Positions 54,919-63,485 of a DNA stretch of 64,000 nucleotides are shown here, one piece after another. The notes below the pieces were generated by a model. The model was not told the DNA's origin. It saw only the letters and a list, made by a program, of their open reading frames with translations, and did not search any database. A program made the position numbers and the translations under genes. Source of the DNA: Neobacillus driksii (lineage in GTDB: Bacteria > Bacillota > Bacilli > Bacillales > Cytobacillaceae); contig NZ_JACCBX010000017.1 in the NCBI RefSeq assembly GCF_013409995.1, forward strand, positions 1 through 64,000, given 5' to 3'. How positions within the stretch are numbered: position 1 is the stretch's first letter; every line of letters starts with the position of its first letter.

Positions 54919-55189
54919 TACAATAATATAAGGATCACTTTTGATAAATTAGGTTAGCACATCTCAAACAAAGGACAATTTGGCGATGCAACAGTAAGAG
55001 TATGTGACACAGTAAAGATGACAGACTTGCTAATTCATTTACTAAAAGAAAAACCTGATTTATTTTCTTGATTTAAATCGGACAACGTTAAATCTAATCC
55101 TGCAGTATTTCATAATTGTAAAAATAGTCTAAATTTTATATAGTTTATACGAAGGTCCTTTACTAATTATCCAGGGAGGTATGATTTGG

Positions 55190-56134
55190 ATGAAATACAG
55201 ACGTTTAGGGAATAGTGGGTTAAAGGTAAGTGAAATAAGTTTAGGCAGCTGGTTAACATATGGGAAAACGGTGGAAGATAACACGGCTGAGAAAACCATA
55301 CATAAAGCATATGAACTAGGGATTAACTTCTTTGATTCTGCCAATGTTTACGAGCGTGGTGAAGGTGAACGCGTTATGGCTGGGGCTTTAAAGGAATATC
55401 CACGTGAATCCTATGTCATTACGACAAAAGCGTTCTGGCCAATGGGTGAAGGTCCGAATGATCGCGGATTATCTAGGAAACATGTGATTGAACAAGCCAA
55501 TGCGAGCTTGAAGCGAATGAACTTAGATTATGTGGATATTTTTTATTGTCACCGCTATGATCAAGAAACGCCAGTGGAAGAAACGTTGAGAGCCATTGAT
55601 GATTTAATTCGTCAAGGGAAGATTCTTTATGCTGGTGTAAGTGAATGGAGTGCCGCTCAGATTGAAGAGGCAGTCTCTGTGGCTGATAAATTCCTTTTGG
55701 ATCGAATAGTCGTGAACCAGCCTGTATATAACATGTTAAACCGCTATATTGAAAAGGAAGTTATTCCGGTGAGTTCTAAGCATGGGATCGGACAGGTGGT
55801 CTTTTCTCCTCTCGCTCAGGGGATTTTAACAGGAAAATATAAAGGAAATACCATTCCAGAGGATAGCCGTGCCTCCAATGCAGAAATCAACAACTTCATG
55901 AAGGGGATGTTGACGGAGACTACCTTTACGAAGGTGGAACAGTTAGAGAAGATCGCCAAGGAATTAGAAATCAATCTACCTAGCCTTGCGTTAGCATGGA
56001 TTTTACGCCAGCCAAATGTTTCAAGCGCATTAATTGGTGCAAGTAGACCAAGCCAAGTAGAAGAAAATGTCAAAGCCGTTGAAATTGAACTTACGAATGA
56101 GGTTATTGAAAAAATTGAGGGGATTTTGGCATAG
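55190..56134 (+). CDS. Aldo/keto reductase
   Basis: 314 residues of the AKR superfamily, closest in pattern to the potassium-channel beta-subunit-like group: YRRLGNSGLKVSEISLGSWL, INFFDSANVYERGEGE (catalytic Asp and Tyr), VITTKAFWPMG (catalytic Lys), YVDIFYCHRYD (His) and ALIGASRPSQVEENV (NADPH binding). ATG at 55190 after GGGAGG; the ATG at 55181 is too close to that site. Stand-alone gene; substrate unknown. Confidence 0.88.
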   Translation: MKYRRLGNSGLKVSEISLGSWLTYGKTVEDNTAEKTIHKAYELGINFFDSANVYERGEGERVMAGALKEYPRESYVITTKAFWPMGEGPNDRGLSRKHVIEQANASLKRMNLDYVDIFYCHRYDQETPVEETLRAIDDLIRQGKILYAGVSEWSAAQIEEAVSVADKFLLDRIVVNQPVYNMLNRYIEKEVIPVSSKHGIGQVVFSPLAQGILTGKYKGNTIPEDSRASNAEINNFMKGMLTETTFTKVEQLEKIAKELEINLPSLALAWILRQPNVSSALIGASRPSQVEENVKAVEIELTNEVIEKIEGILA

Positions 56135-56135
56135 A

Positions 56136-56455
56136 GACACTCTTAGATTGAATGCTGAAAAGTAAGTAGGTCAATTTGTAAGGACAAAATGAACATAACA
56201 TAATAAATAGAGTGCTACAGCTTCAAAGGCTTTAGCACTCTATTTTTGTTGTTATTAATATTTTACAGTACGGCATGATTTTTTATCTCAATAGCACAAT
56301 CGTTTAATGGTTATTTCCTAGAAAAACAAGAACTATTCCTATTTTGGTACTTCCAAAAGAGAACCGTTATTTTTAGATAAGAGTTTTTTGTTTCTTTAAG
56401 AATTAATGACATCAGTGACTTGACTCAGGTAAAGCTTCAGATGATTTTTGGAAGA
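56136..56455. repeat. Long intergenic repeat, left copy
   Basis: About 320 bases share extended similarity with 61638-61965. Both contain the AGCACTCTATTTTTGTTG terminator, the ACTATTCCTAT segment and the GACATCAGTGACTT end. The right copy ends inside the 3' end of the lipoprotein gene at 61942, so this copy carries a relict of that gene's end. The terminator hairpin AGAGTGCTA...TAGCACTCT lies at 56209-56240. Confidence 0.8.
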
Positions 56456-56541
56456 TGACCGTATAGCATATGTTAATTGGCGACATTTTTTTAAAAAGTG
56501 GAAACAGATAGAAAAGACACCTTCATTATTTGAAACGAAAA

Positions 56542-56577
56542 GAAGGAGACAACGAAAATGTAGTCACCTTCTTTTTT
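56542..56577 (+). terminator. Intrinsic terminator
   Basis: GAAGGAGAC and GTCACCTTC form a stem with one mismatch, then a T-run. Confidence 0.7.
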
Positions 56578-56698
56578 CTTTCAGTGAACACTGGATAAAG
56601 TTGCTTTAATAATCAGAGTATTACTAGATTTTTTTTAGGTCAAATTCAAAAGTAATTGGTAGAATAAAGTGGAATCCAATATGAATAAGTCGGAAGCT

Positions 56699-56753
56699 AA
56701 AGTGCCTGTCATCGATGTTATAAATATCGACTAGTGTCAGGCACTTTTTCTAT
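56699..56753. repeat. GTGCC-type hairpin element
   Basis: AAAGTGCCTG and CAGGCACTTT outer arms, TCGAT/ATCGA inner arm, then TTTTT. Member of the second dispersed hairpin family; it also works as a terminator. Confidence 0.7.
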
Positions 56754-56848
56754 TGTGTCAATTATTTTTTACTCATTTCCAATTTGTATAGTTTTTGATA
56801 ATATAAGGAAATTTAACTTTATACATGAATTTTAAGGAGGAGGCTGTG

Positions 56849-58405
56849 GTGATTCGAATTAGAAGGGGGCCTTCAAGAAAAACAACGAAGGCACAAAAGG
56901 CACCCAAACAGGCATCACAGGACATCCCGTTAACCCAAAAGATTGAAGAAAATATTGAATTCTTCTCCTCTTTATACCAAGAAAGTTCAGATGTGATTTT
57001 TCGTTCTTTTGTTGTTGGTGAAAAAGACGCCTGCATTATTTATATAGATGGTTTAAGTGATACTCAAAAGCTAGACCAACAAGTACTAGAAACATTATTA
57101 GATAAAACCGAGTTTGATGAAAGTGACTTCCTTCTTTCTGTTAAAAACAAATTACCTATTTCCAATATAAAAAATATTTCTACGTACTCCGCATGTATCG
57201 ATTCCATTGGTAACGGTAGCCCCATTTTGCTTTTTGATGGGTACGAAGAGGCACTCTCACTGGGGTTGGTGAAATATGAAAAGCGCTCGATCGAAGAGCC
57301 TCAGGCTGAGACCGCCATTCGAGGACCGAGAGAAGGTTTCACTGAATCACTCGGTGTCAATATCTCTTTATTGCGTCGGATTATCAAAGATCCGGCATTA
57401 AAAATGAAAACCATCCTTGTTGGCAAGTATACGAAAACCAAGGTTGTGATCTCTTATATTGAGGGATTGGCAGACAATACATTAATTGAAGAAATCGAAA
57501 GGCGCCTCCAAACCATTAATATTGATGGGGTATTAGAAAGTGGATATATTGAGCAATTCATTGAAGATGATCCGTATTCTCCCTTTCCACAAGTATTGTA
57601 TACGGAACGGCCAGACGTTGTTTCCGCTAACCTGCTAGAGGGCAGGGCGATTTTAATGATTGAGGGGACACCCTTTTCTTTAATCGCACCAGTCAGTTTT
57701 TTTAGTTTATTTCAATCACAAGAGGACTATTATGAGCGGTTTTGGATAGGGACGTTTATTCGGGTTCTTCGTTTTCTTTTCTTAGCAATATCCTTATTCC
57801 TCCCTTCTGTATATGTGGCCATTACAACGTTTCATCAGGAAATGGTTCCACCAGATCTGCTCATCAGTATCGCTTCCGCTAGAGAGGGGATTCCTTTTCC
57901 TGCTATTGTGGAAGCTTTACTAATGGAAATTGCCTTTGAAGCATTAAGGGAAGCTGGAATCCGTCTTCCAAAACAGGTGGGGTCAGCAGTCAGTATTGTC
58001 GGAGCACTTGTCATAGGTCAGGCAGCGGTTCAAGCAGGAATTGTTGGTGCACCCATGATTATTGTGGTGAGTATTACGGGGATTGCTTCCTTTATGGTTC
58101 CCCGCTATTCGATTGGTCTAGCGATTCGATTGCTAAGGTTTCCGATCATTATTTTAGGAGGCACATTAGGATTAATTGGCGTGATGCTAGCTCTAATCAT
58201 ACTCATTATCCATTTATCATCACTAAAATCTTTTGGGCTCCCCTATTTGAGTCCAGTCTCTACTGTAGAAAAAAATTCATTAAAGGATACGCTCATTCGT
58301 GCTCCATTATGGAAGATGAATCATCGTCCTCAGTTGACAGGAGAATACAAAGCCGTAAGACAAGGACCGAATTTAAAGCCTGGAAGAAATAAAGGCGGTG
58401 AATGA
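56849..58405 (+). CDS. Spore germinant receptor A subunit (second operon)
   Basis: 518 residues, GerA family. N-terminal soluble domain, PREGFTESLGVNISLLRRII near 165, PFPQVLYTERPDVV, then the membrane domain. It includes EALLMEIAFEALREAGIRLP and VGSAVSIVGALVIGQAAVQA (family signature). I take the GTG at 56849, eight bases after GGAGG; the ATG at 56825 lies upstream of that site. First gene of an operon ordered A-B-C-D. Confidence 0.92.
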   Translation: MIRIRRGPSRKTTKAQKAPKQASQDIPLTQKIEENIEFFSSLYQESSDVIFRSFVVGEKDACIIYIDGLSDTQKLDQQVLETLLDKTEFDESDFLLSVKNKLPISNIKNISTYSACIDSIGNGSPILLFDGYEEALSLGLVKYEKRSIEEPQAETAIRGPREGFTESLGVNISLLRRIIKDPALKMKTILVGKYTKTKVVISYIEGLADNTLIEEIERRLQTINIDGVLESGYIEQFIEDDPYSPFPQVLYTERPDVVSANLLEGRAILMIEGTPFSLIAPVSFFSLFQSQEDYYERFWIGTFIRVLRFLFLAISLFLPSVYVAITTFHQEMVPPDLLISIASAREGIPFPAIVEALLMEIAFEALREAGIRLPKQVGSAVSIVGALVIGQAAVQAGIVGAPMIIVVSITGIASFMVPRYSIGLAIRLLRFPIIILGGTLGLIGVMLALIILIIHLSSLKSFGLPYLSPVSTVEKNSLKDTLIRAPLWKMNHRPQLTGEYKAVRQGPNLKPGRNKGGE

Positions 58406-59522
58406 GACTAGCTTGGTGGTGAATATAGATATGCTGGAAAAAGGGAAAATTTCAACCATACAAATGGAATTTATGATGGTTCCAACTATTATTGCTACAG
58501 GTATCCTTTCCGTCCCATCGATAGCAGGAAGATTTGCTAAGCATGATATGTGGATGACACCCATAATAGGCTCTATCATCGGTTTTATCACGGTATTCAT
58601 TGTCTGGAAGCTGCATCAATTGTTTCCGAAATTAACACCTATTGAATATAGTGAAAAAATCCTTGGAAAGGCAGTCGGCAAGATTTTTAGTCTTTTTCTT
58701 GTTTCCTTTTATATTGATAACACTGCGATTGTGGTTAGACAATATGTTAATTTCATTTCCGGTAATGTCATGTTTGAAACTTCTTCGGTTGTATTTACCA
58801 TCGGCATCCTTTTTGTTAGCGCACTCGCGGTCCGTGGCGGGATAGAAGTGATTGCTCGATCTGCTGTTATTTGCACAACCATCTACATGAGTACATCATT
58901 ATTTCTCCTCCTTTCAATAAAGGACATTAATATGGGATTCATGCTTCCCATTCTAGAGAATGGGCTGCTTCCTGTCATAAAGGGGGGATTGGTACATAGT
59001 GCATGGTTCAGTGAGTTTTTTCTTTTGTCCTTCTTTTTTCCTTTTCTCCATCATCCAAAAAAGGGGTTAAAGTCTGGGATGAAAGCCTCTCTTTACGTAA
59101 TGCTAATTTTCACCTATGTTAACTTTTTTGTCCTTACCATATTGGGTGTTTCGTCCGTCAATCAATTTTACCCTGTGTATTCCATTATCCGTGGAATATC
59201 GGTCATGGGATTTTTCGAGAACTTTGAAATTATCATTACCGCTTCCTGGGTTTTGGGGAATTTCATTAAAATCTCTGTTTTTTTATATGTAGCGAGTTTG
59301 GGTTTAGCGCAGGTGTTTAGGCTCTCTACTTACCGAATTGTTGTGTTTCCTTTAAGTCTTCTTCTGGTCTTACTAAGTTATTGGGACATCCCTAATATTG
59401 TGGTCTTGATAGACTACTTAACAAGAATTCAGCCTTTCTACTCCATCCTTGTTCAGACTGTACTGCCATTATTTTTACTCTTCATTGCCCTAGCACGCAG
59501 GAAAAGGAGTGGGAGCACTTGA
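58398..59522 (+). CDS. Spore germinant receptor B subunit (second operon)
   Basis: 374 residues with about ten membrane helices; opening ISTIQMEFMMVPTIIATGIL and SVPSIAGRFAKHDMW are typical of GerAB/GerKB permeases, and it ends in a basic tail ARRKRSGST. GTG start at 58398 after AAAGGCGG, overlapping the A gene by 8 bases. Expected in the spore inner membrane as ligand-binding subunit. Confidence 0.9.
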   Translation: MNETSLVVNIDMLEKGKISTIQMEFMMVPTIIATGILSVPSIAGRFAKHDMWMTPIIGSIIGFITVFIVWKLHQLFPKLTPIEYSEKILGKAVGKIFSLFLVSFYIDNTAIVVRQYVNFISGNVMFETSSVVFTIGILFVSALAVRGGIEVIARSAVICTTIYMSTSLFLLLSIKDINMGFMLPILENGLLPVIKGGLVHSAWFSEFFLLSFFFPFLHHPKKGLKSGMKASLYVMLIFTYVNFFVLTILGVSSVNQFYPVYSIIRGISVMGFFENFEIIITASWVLGNFIKISVFLYVASLGLAQVFRLSTYRIVVFPLSLLLVLLSYWDIPNIVVLIDYLTRIQPFYSILVQTVLPLFLLFIALARRKRSGST

Positions 59523-60694
59523 AGAAAATCCTTCCTTTCATCTTGTGCTTATGTTTATTGGCTCTTTCTGGATGCTCAGATCGAGTAGAATTGCAAGATC
59601 TAGCCATTATTACAGCTGCAGCGATAGACCGATTAGAGGATGGTAAAACAAGAATCTCCATCCAGATATTTATCCCTCGCTCCATTACAAGTGGACAATC
59701 GGGAGAGGACCCAAGTTTAGGGTCTACTTTTGTTCGTGAAGGAATAGGAGATAATCTTGCAAATGCCGTTTCGATGTTACAAATTAATGTTCCAAGAAAA
59801 CTGTTTTGGGGCCAATGTAAAATCTATATATTTGGAAATAAACAGGCTAAAAGCGGGATACGAGATGCCATCGATTTTTTGGCCCGCCATCCAAGTCCAA
59901 GGGGGACTTCCTTTTTATATGTAAGTGAAGGGGAAGCGAAGCAGATTTTGACGTTAGTTCCACCATTAGAACGATATTCAGGGGAAGCGCTGAGAAAATT
60001 AACAGTAGATGAGAGGGGATTGATCACTACCTTAAGAGATGTCGATATGGGCCTAATGGGAGAGAGTGAAAGTGTGTCTATGCCCTATATAAAAACATTA
60101 GTTTCAAAAGAAAAAGGAAGGAAGCCCCATGAAACGATCCCTGTTATTAATGGGACAGCCATTTTTAAAAAGGATCGAATGGTCGGAGTATTGAATCTAA
60201 AAGATACTCGCGGCTTATTGTGGTTAAAGGATGATGTAAGAAGAAGCACCATCTCCATTAAACCTAAAGGTGAGGACGGAGCCATTACCTTGACACCGAC
60301 GTTAGGAGAAATGAAGGTTAGTCCCCAAATTAAAGATGGTCGTTGGATGATGAATGTAAGTATTGACATTGAAGGCGATATTGTCCAAAACGAAACGCAT
60401 TTAAATCTAATGAATGTGGAAGTCATGATGAAATTGACGAAAGAATACGAAGCAGCCCTAAAGGAAAGAGTGACACAAACCATTGAAAAGCTCCAACAAG
60501 AATTCAAAACGGATGTCATTGATTTCGGGAGGAGATTTCATCAAAAATACCCAAAGGAGTGGAGGAAAGTAAGCGGCAAATGGGATGAAAAATTTCCAGA
60601 GATAGAAGTCAAATTCACGGTTAATGCGAAAGTAAGGAGACCCGGTTATATTGGCCCGCCGGCAGCACTTCCAAGAGATGAGGTGAAGAATTAA
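59519..60694 (+). CDS. Spore germinant receptor C subunit (second operon)
   Basis: 391 residues: lipoprotein signal KKILPFILCLCLLALSGCSD with lipobox ALSGC, then the GerC fold (ELQDLAIITAAAIDRLEDGK, RKLFWGQCKIYIFGNKQAKS). A C-terminal domain contains EVKFTVNAKVRRPGYI. The TTG start at 59519 overlaps the B stop by four bases. Confidence 0.9.
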   Translation: MKKILPFILCLCLLALSGCSDRVELQDLAIITAAAIDRLEDGKTRISIQIFIPRSITSGQSGEDPSLGSTFVREGIGDNLANAVSMLQINVPRKLFWGQCKIYIFGNKQAKSGIRDAIDFLARHPSPRGTSFLYVSEGEAKQILTLVPPLERYSGEALRKLTVDERGLITTLRDVDMGLMGESESVSMPYIKTLVSKEKGRKPHETIPVINGTAIFKKDRMVGVLNLKDTRGLLWLKDDVRRSTISIKPKGEDGAITLTPTLGEMKVSPQIKDGRWMMNVSIDIEGDIVQNETHLNLMNVEVMMKLTKEYEAALKERVTQTIEKLQQEFKTDVIDFGRRFHQKYPKEWRKVSGKWDEKFPEIEVKFTVNAKVRRPGYIGPPAALPRDEVKN

Positions 60695-60918
60695 TGCAAT
60701 GGAATTGGGATACGGTACTTTTAGTGCAACTCCTTATTTGGTTCATTGTTCTTTTCGAGCGGAAGCAGCTAAAAAACGCCTCGAAGGCTGACAGGATAAC
60801 ATTTGCTGTTATCCTGTTTTTGTCGACCTTGTCGTCCTTTCATAACCTAGAAAACTTACAAGGTCCTATTACTTTTCTCAAATACATTCTTGGTCCCTTA
60901 GGGAGAATGATGGAGTAA
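60694..60918 (+). CDS. Small two-helix D subunit of the germinant receptor
   Basis: 74 residues with two hydrophobic helices (about 7-21 and 37-50) joined by a basic loop (ERKQLKNASKADR). It starts in the C-gene stop. Short two-helix proteins at this place in ger operons (GerKD and similar D subunits) modulate germinant receptor output in Bacillus. The assignment rests on position, length and topology. Confidence 0.7.
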   Translation: MQWNWDTVLLVQLLIWFIVLFERKQLKNASKADRITFAVILFLSTLSSFHNLENLQGPITFLKYILGPLGRMME

Positions 60919-61015
60919 CATTCTTAGCGTACTTGCTTTAAATAAAGTGGCTGTCATTAGCCAATTTTAAAAATTAAATTGGACCGGAGTCCCAGGTTCC
61001 TCTAAAATTGGTCTT

Positions 61016-61100
61016 TTTCACTCTTAAGCAGAATTTCAAGAATCGCTGCAACTCCTGCACGATCATTAACACCAAGAATCCCCTCTAGCTTTGAAGAATG
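61016..61100 (-). pseudogene. Fragment of a metallopeptidase gene
   Basis: Minus-strand frame LEGILGVNDRAGVAAILEIL resembles the metal-site segment of tripeptidase-like M20/M42 enzymes (LGADDRAGVAAILE). Nothing else of the gene is present; it abuts the thiF fragment. Confidence 0.45.
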
Positions 61101-61132
61101 GAGTTATCTTCTATTTAAATGGAATCGTAATT

Positions 61133-61495
61133 TTTGATTTATGGAAAAACCATTATACTTCCATAAATGTAGATAAATTAAAAAATGAGGATTGCCCTAC
61201 TTGTGGAGTAAAACCCTCTTATCCATTTTTATCCTTTGAAAATCAAACAAAGTCAGCTGTACTTTGTGGAAGAGATTCTGTCCAGATACGACCTTCCGTT
61301 CCTGTTGTACGTAATTTGGAAGCTTTAGAAAAACTATTCATGAATCAAGGGGGAACGGTGCAGCGAAATCCTTACCTATTATCGTATACAGTGAATACTC
61401 ACCGATTAGTCATTTTTAAAGACGGAAGGGTATTAGTGCACGGAACAAAGGATATTACAGAAGCAAAGTCGCTATACCATAAATACTTGGGTTAA
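61133..61495 (+). repeat. Displaced copy of the thiF 3' end
   Basis: 363 bases matching 43603-43965, with about a dozen differences counted by eye. It encodes the last 120 residues of ThiF (FDLWKNHYTSINVDKLKNED onward, including the CPTCG zinc pair) and the stop. A GTGCCTGTCACTTG motif follows at 61537, as it follows thiF itself at 44151. An upstream frame from 61091 exists but lacks the catalytic half, so no ThiF activity is expected. Confidence 0.9.
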
Positions 61496-61530
61496 TTAGA
61501 ATGAACAACCGCTGACTTTAGATTCGTAGT

Positions 61531-61595
61531 CCTAAAGGTGCCTGTCACTTGTCAAATGCGACAAATTTCGAATATGACAGGAATTTTTATATAGA
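61531..61595. repeat. GTGCC-type hairpin element
   Basis: AAAGGTGCCTGTCACTTGTC and a following TTTCG...CGAAA plus ATGACAGG arm with T-run. Same family as the elements near 44151 and 56699. Confidence 0.55.
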
Positions 61596-61637
61596 CTTCC
61601 TATTTATAATCAGTGCTATTTTGTTTGTTTGATTTTG

Positions 61638-61965
61638 GCAAGAGACACTTTTAGATCAAAACTTTTTAGAAGAAAATAAACATAACATTATAAATAGACT
61701 GCTAAAGCTTCCAATGCTTTAGCACTCTATTTTTGTTGTTTTATACTATTATACAAGAATTAGCAACGGCATGAGCTTTCCAGAGCCCAAAAATCTCAAT
61801 AGCACCAACGTTGAATGGATAATTTTGAAAAAACCACATTAATCGTAAAGAACTATTCCTATGTGGGTACTCCAAAAGAGAAAAGCTTAGTTTTAGATAA
61901 ATGTTTTACGTTTCTTTGAGAATTGGATGACATCAGTGACTTCACTCAGATGAAGCTTCAGAAGA
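61638..61965. repeat. Long intergenic repeat, right copy
   Basis: Counterpart of 56136-56455. Terminator hairpin TGCTAAAGC...GCTTTAGCA at 61701-61727. The last 25 bases are the 3' end of the minus-strand gene starting at 61942. The two copies flank the second germinant-receptor operon as direct repeats. Confidence 0.8.
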
Positions 61966-63012
61966 CTTTTTAAGAGATTGAATGAGGCTTCTTACAGCCT
62001 CTTTGTCTTTATAACGATCTAATTCCACTAACGATAAGTCGTCTCCCGCCGCTGAAATTTCAATATTATCTATATTTAATGGCAAAGACCTAACATAATT
62101 TATCAGTTCAAAAATATCATCTATGTCACTTTCCTCAAAATACTCAATGGTTTGGTGTCTATATAAGGAAAATGTATAAGATAAACATTCAGAGTAATCT
62201 AATTCACTAATTTCTATTGACTCAGGGAAAGGAGTACATTCTAAAGAAGGACTGCCAAAAAATTCAAAATGAAGTGCTTTTAATCTTTCCTCTTCAACCT
62301 TTATTGAATCCCTTGTAGAATAATAATTTAATAGAGCATTATTTTTATTATTAATTTCATTCATTTCTTTATTGAGATATTCTGTTGTTAACACTTCATT
62401 TATATTCTTAAATTCAATATCGTTATAATGTTTATCATGCTCGTAATCTTCAAGAATATATTCATCATAATTTTCCAGGCTGCCTATTTTCATATTATGA
62501 ATGTGATAACCATTGTTTTTAAATTCTTTTAGCCCTTGGTTAATCTTTTCTAAGGAGGCATTCAATTCAGCAAAATCCTTATTTAATAAAAATCCATTTT
62601 CCTTCGCTAGATATAGACTTAAATTTTTTTCGTTATCCTCCGGTGAGAATTGTACATGAGATTTGGTATAACCTAAATCTAGCAAAGTCTTATGAAGACT
62701 TGATTTTTTATATGTAGCATTCAACTCATACCGTTTCAAATCTTTTTCATAACTATCACCAGTTATTTTAATCGAGGACTAACCCTTTACAAATATTGCG
62801 AATTCGACCTTTGGTTCGTCAGCTCTTTGAACTAAATAAGGTGTATTTAGTCCTGTACTCACTTGCGCTTCACTTAATATGTTAATTTCAAAGCCATATT
62901 TGTCTCTTATATAATTTTTAACGTCTTCATTTGATTTGACGGTACCTTTACTTGAAATACAACCACCTAACATGATATTAATTAAAAACATGAGACCAAA
63001 TTTAATTATCAT
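61942..63012 (-). pseudogene. Lipoprotein gene with in-frame TAG
   Basis: A single frame of about 356 codons from the ATG at 63012 is interrupted by TAG at 62779-62781 (VEFAIFVKG*SSIKITGDSY), with the frame kept on both sides. The N-terminus has a lipoprotein signal (MIIKFGLMFLINIMLGGC, lipobox MLGGC). The rest is a charged, helical protein with an acidic C-terminal half (EYFEESDIDDIFELINYVRS). I do not recognise the family. An internal ATG at 62739 could start the larger part but without a signal. The 3' end lies in the long intergenic repeat. Confidence 0.6.
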
Positions 63013-63485
63013 ATTATCCCCCTATACAAATAACAAAAAACTGAATAACTTACTATTCTATTATTCCACTTGTAAAATGTTAAATTCATCCTTTCAAGTT
63101 TAATCATCCAAAAATTCTAGAAAAATAACAGATTTTAATGGCTCTAAATTGCTTAAGTTTCACTATGATGAAATCAATAACCCGCTGACTGATTTCTGCA
63201 TCTGTCTAAACATATAATCTATAAATGTCTAGGGCCAGGGGTCCCTGGGCTATTTTTTATTCCTATATTTATCCGTCTATTATCCCGTTTGATAGCTGGA
63301 AGAATGTGAGTATAGTCTTAACTTTTTGAATTTTGGGAATTTAAGGAGGTAATTATAAGAAGTTAAGAGAATAAAATTTTAGCTTAACAAGAACGAAGGG
63401 CAGTTATATTTTAATGAAATAAGAGAAGTACGCTGCTTTTAAAGTAAAGGAGACCTAATTGTCGTAAAAAGAGGAGGAAGCAGGT
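63013..63485. other. Intergenic stretch between divergent genes
   Basis: A terminator-like hairpin TAGGGCCAGGG...CCCTGGGCTA with T-run lies at 63230-63259. GGAGGTAATT at about 63344 looks like a ribosome site without a gene. Promoters for both divergent genes are expected here, but none is clear. Confidence 0.5.
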
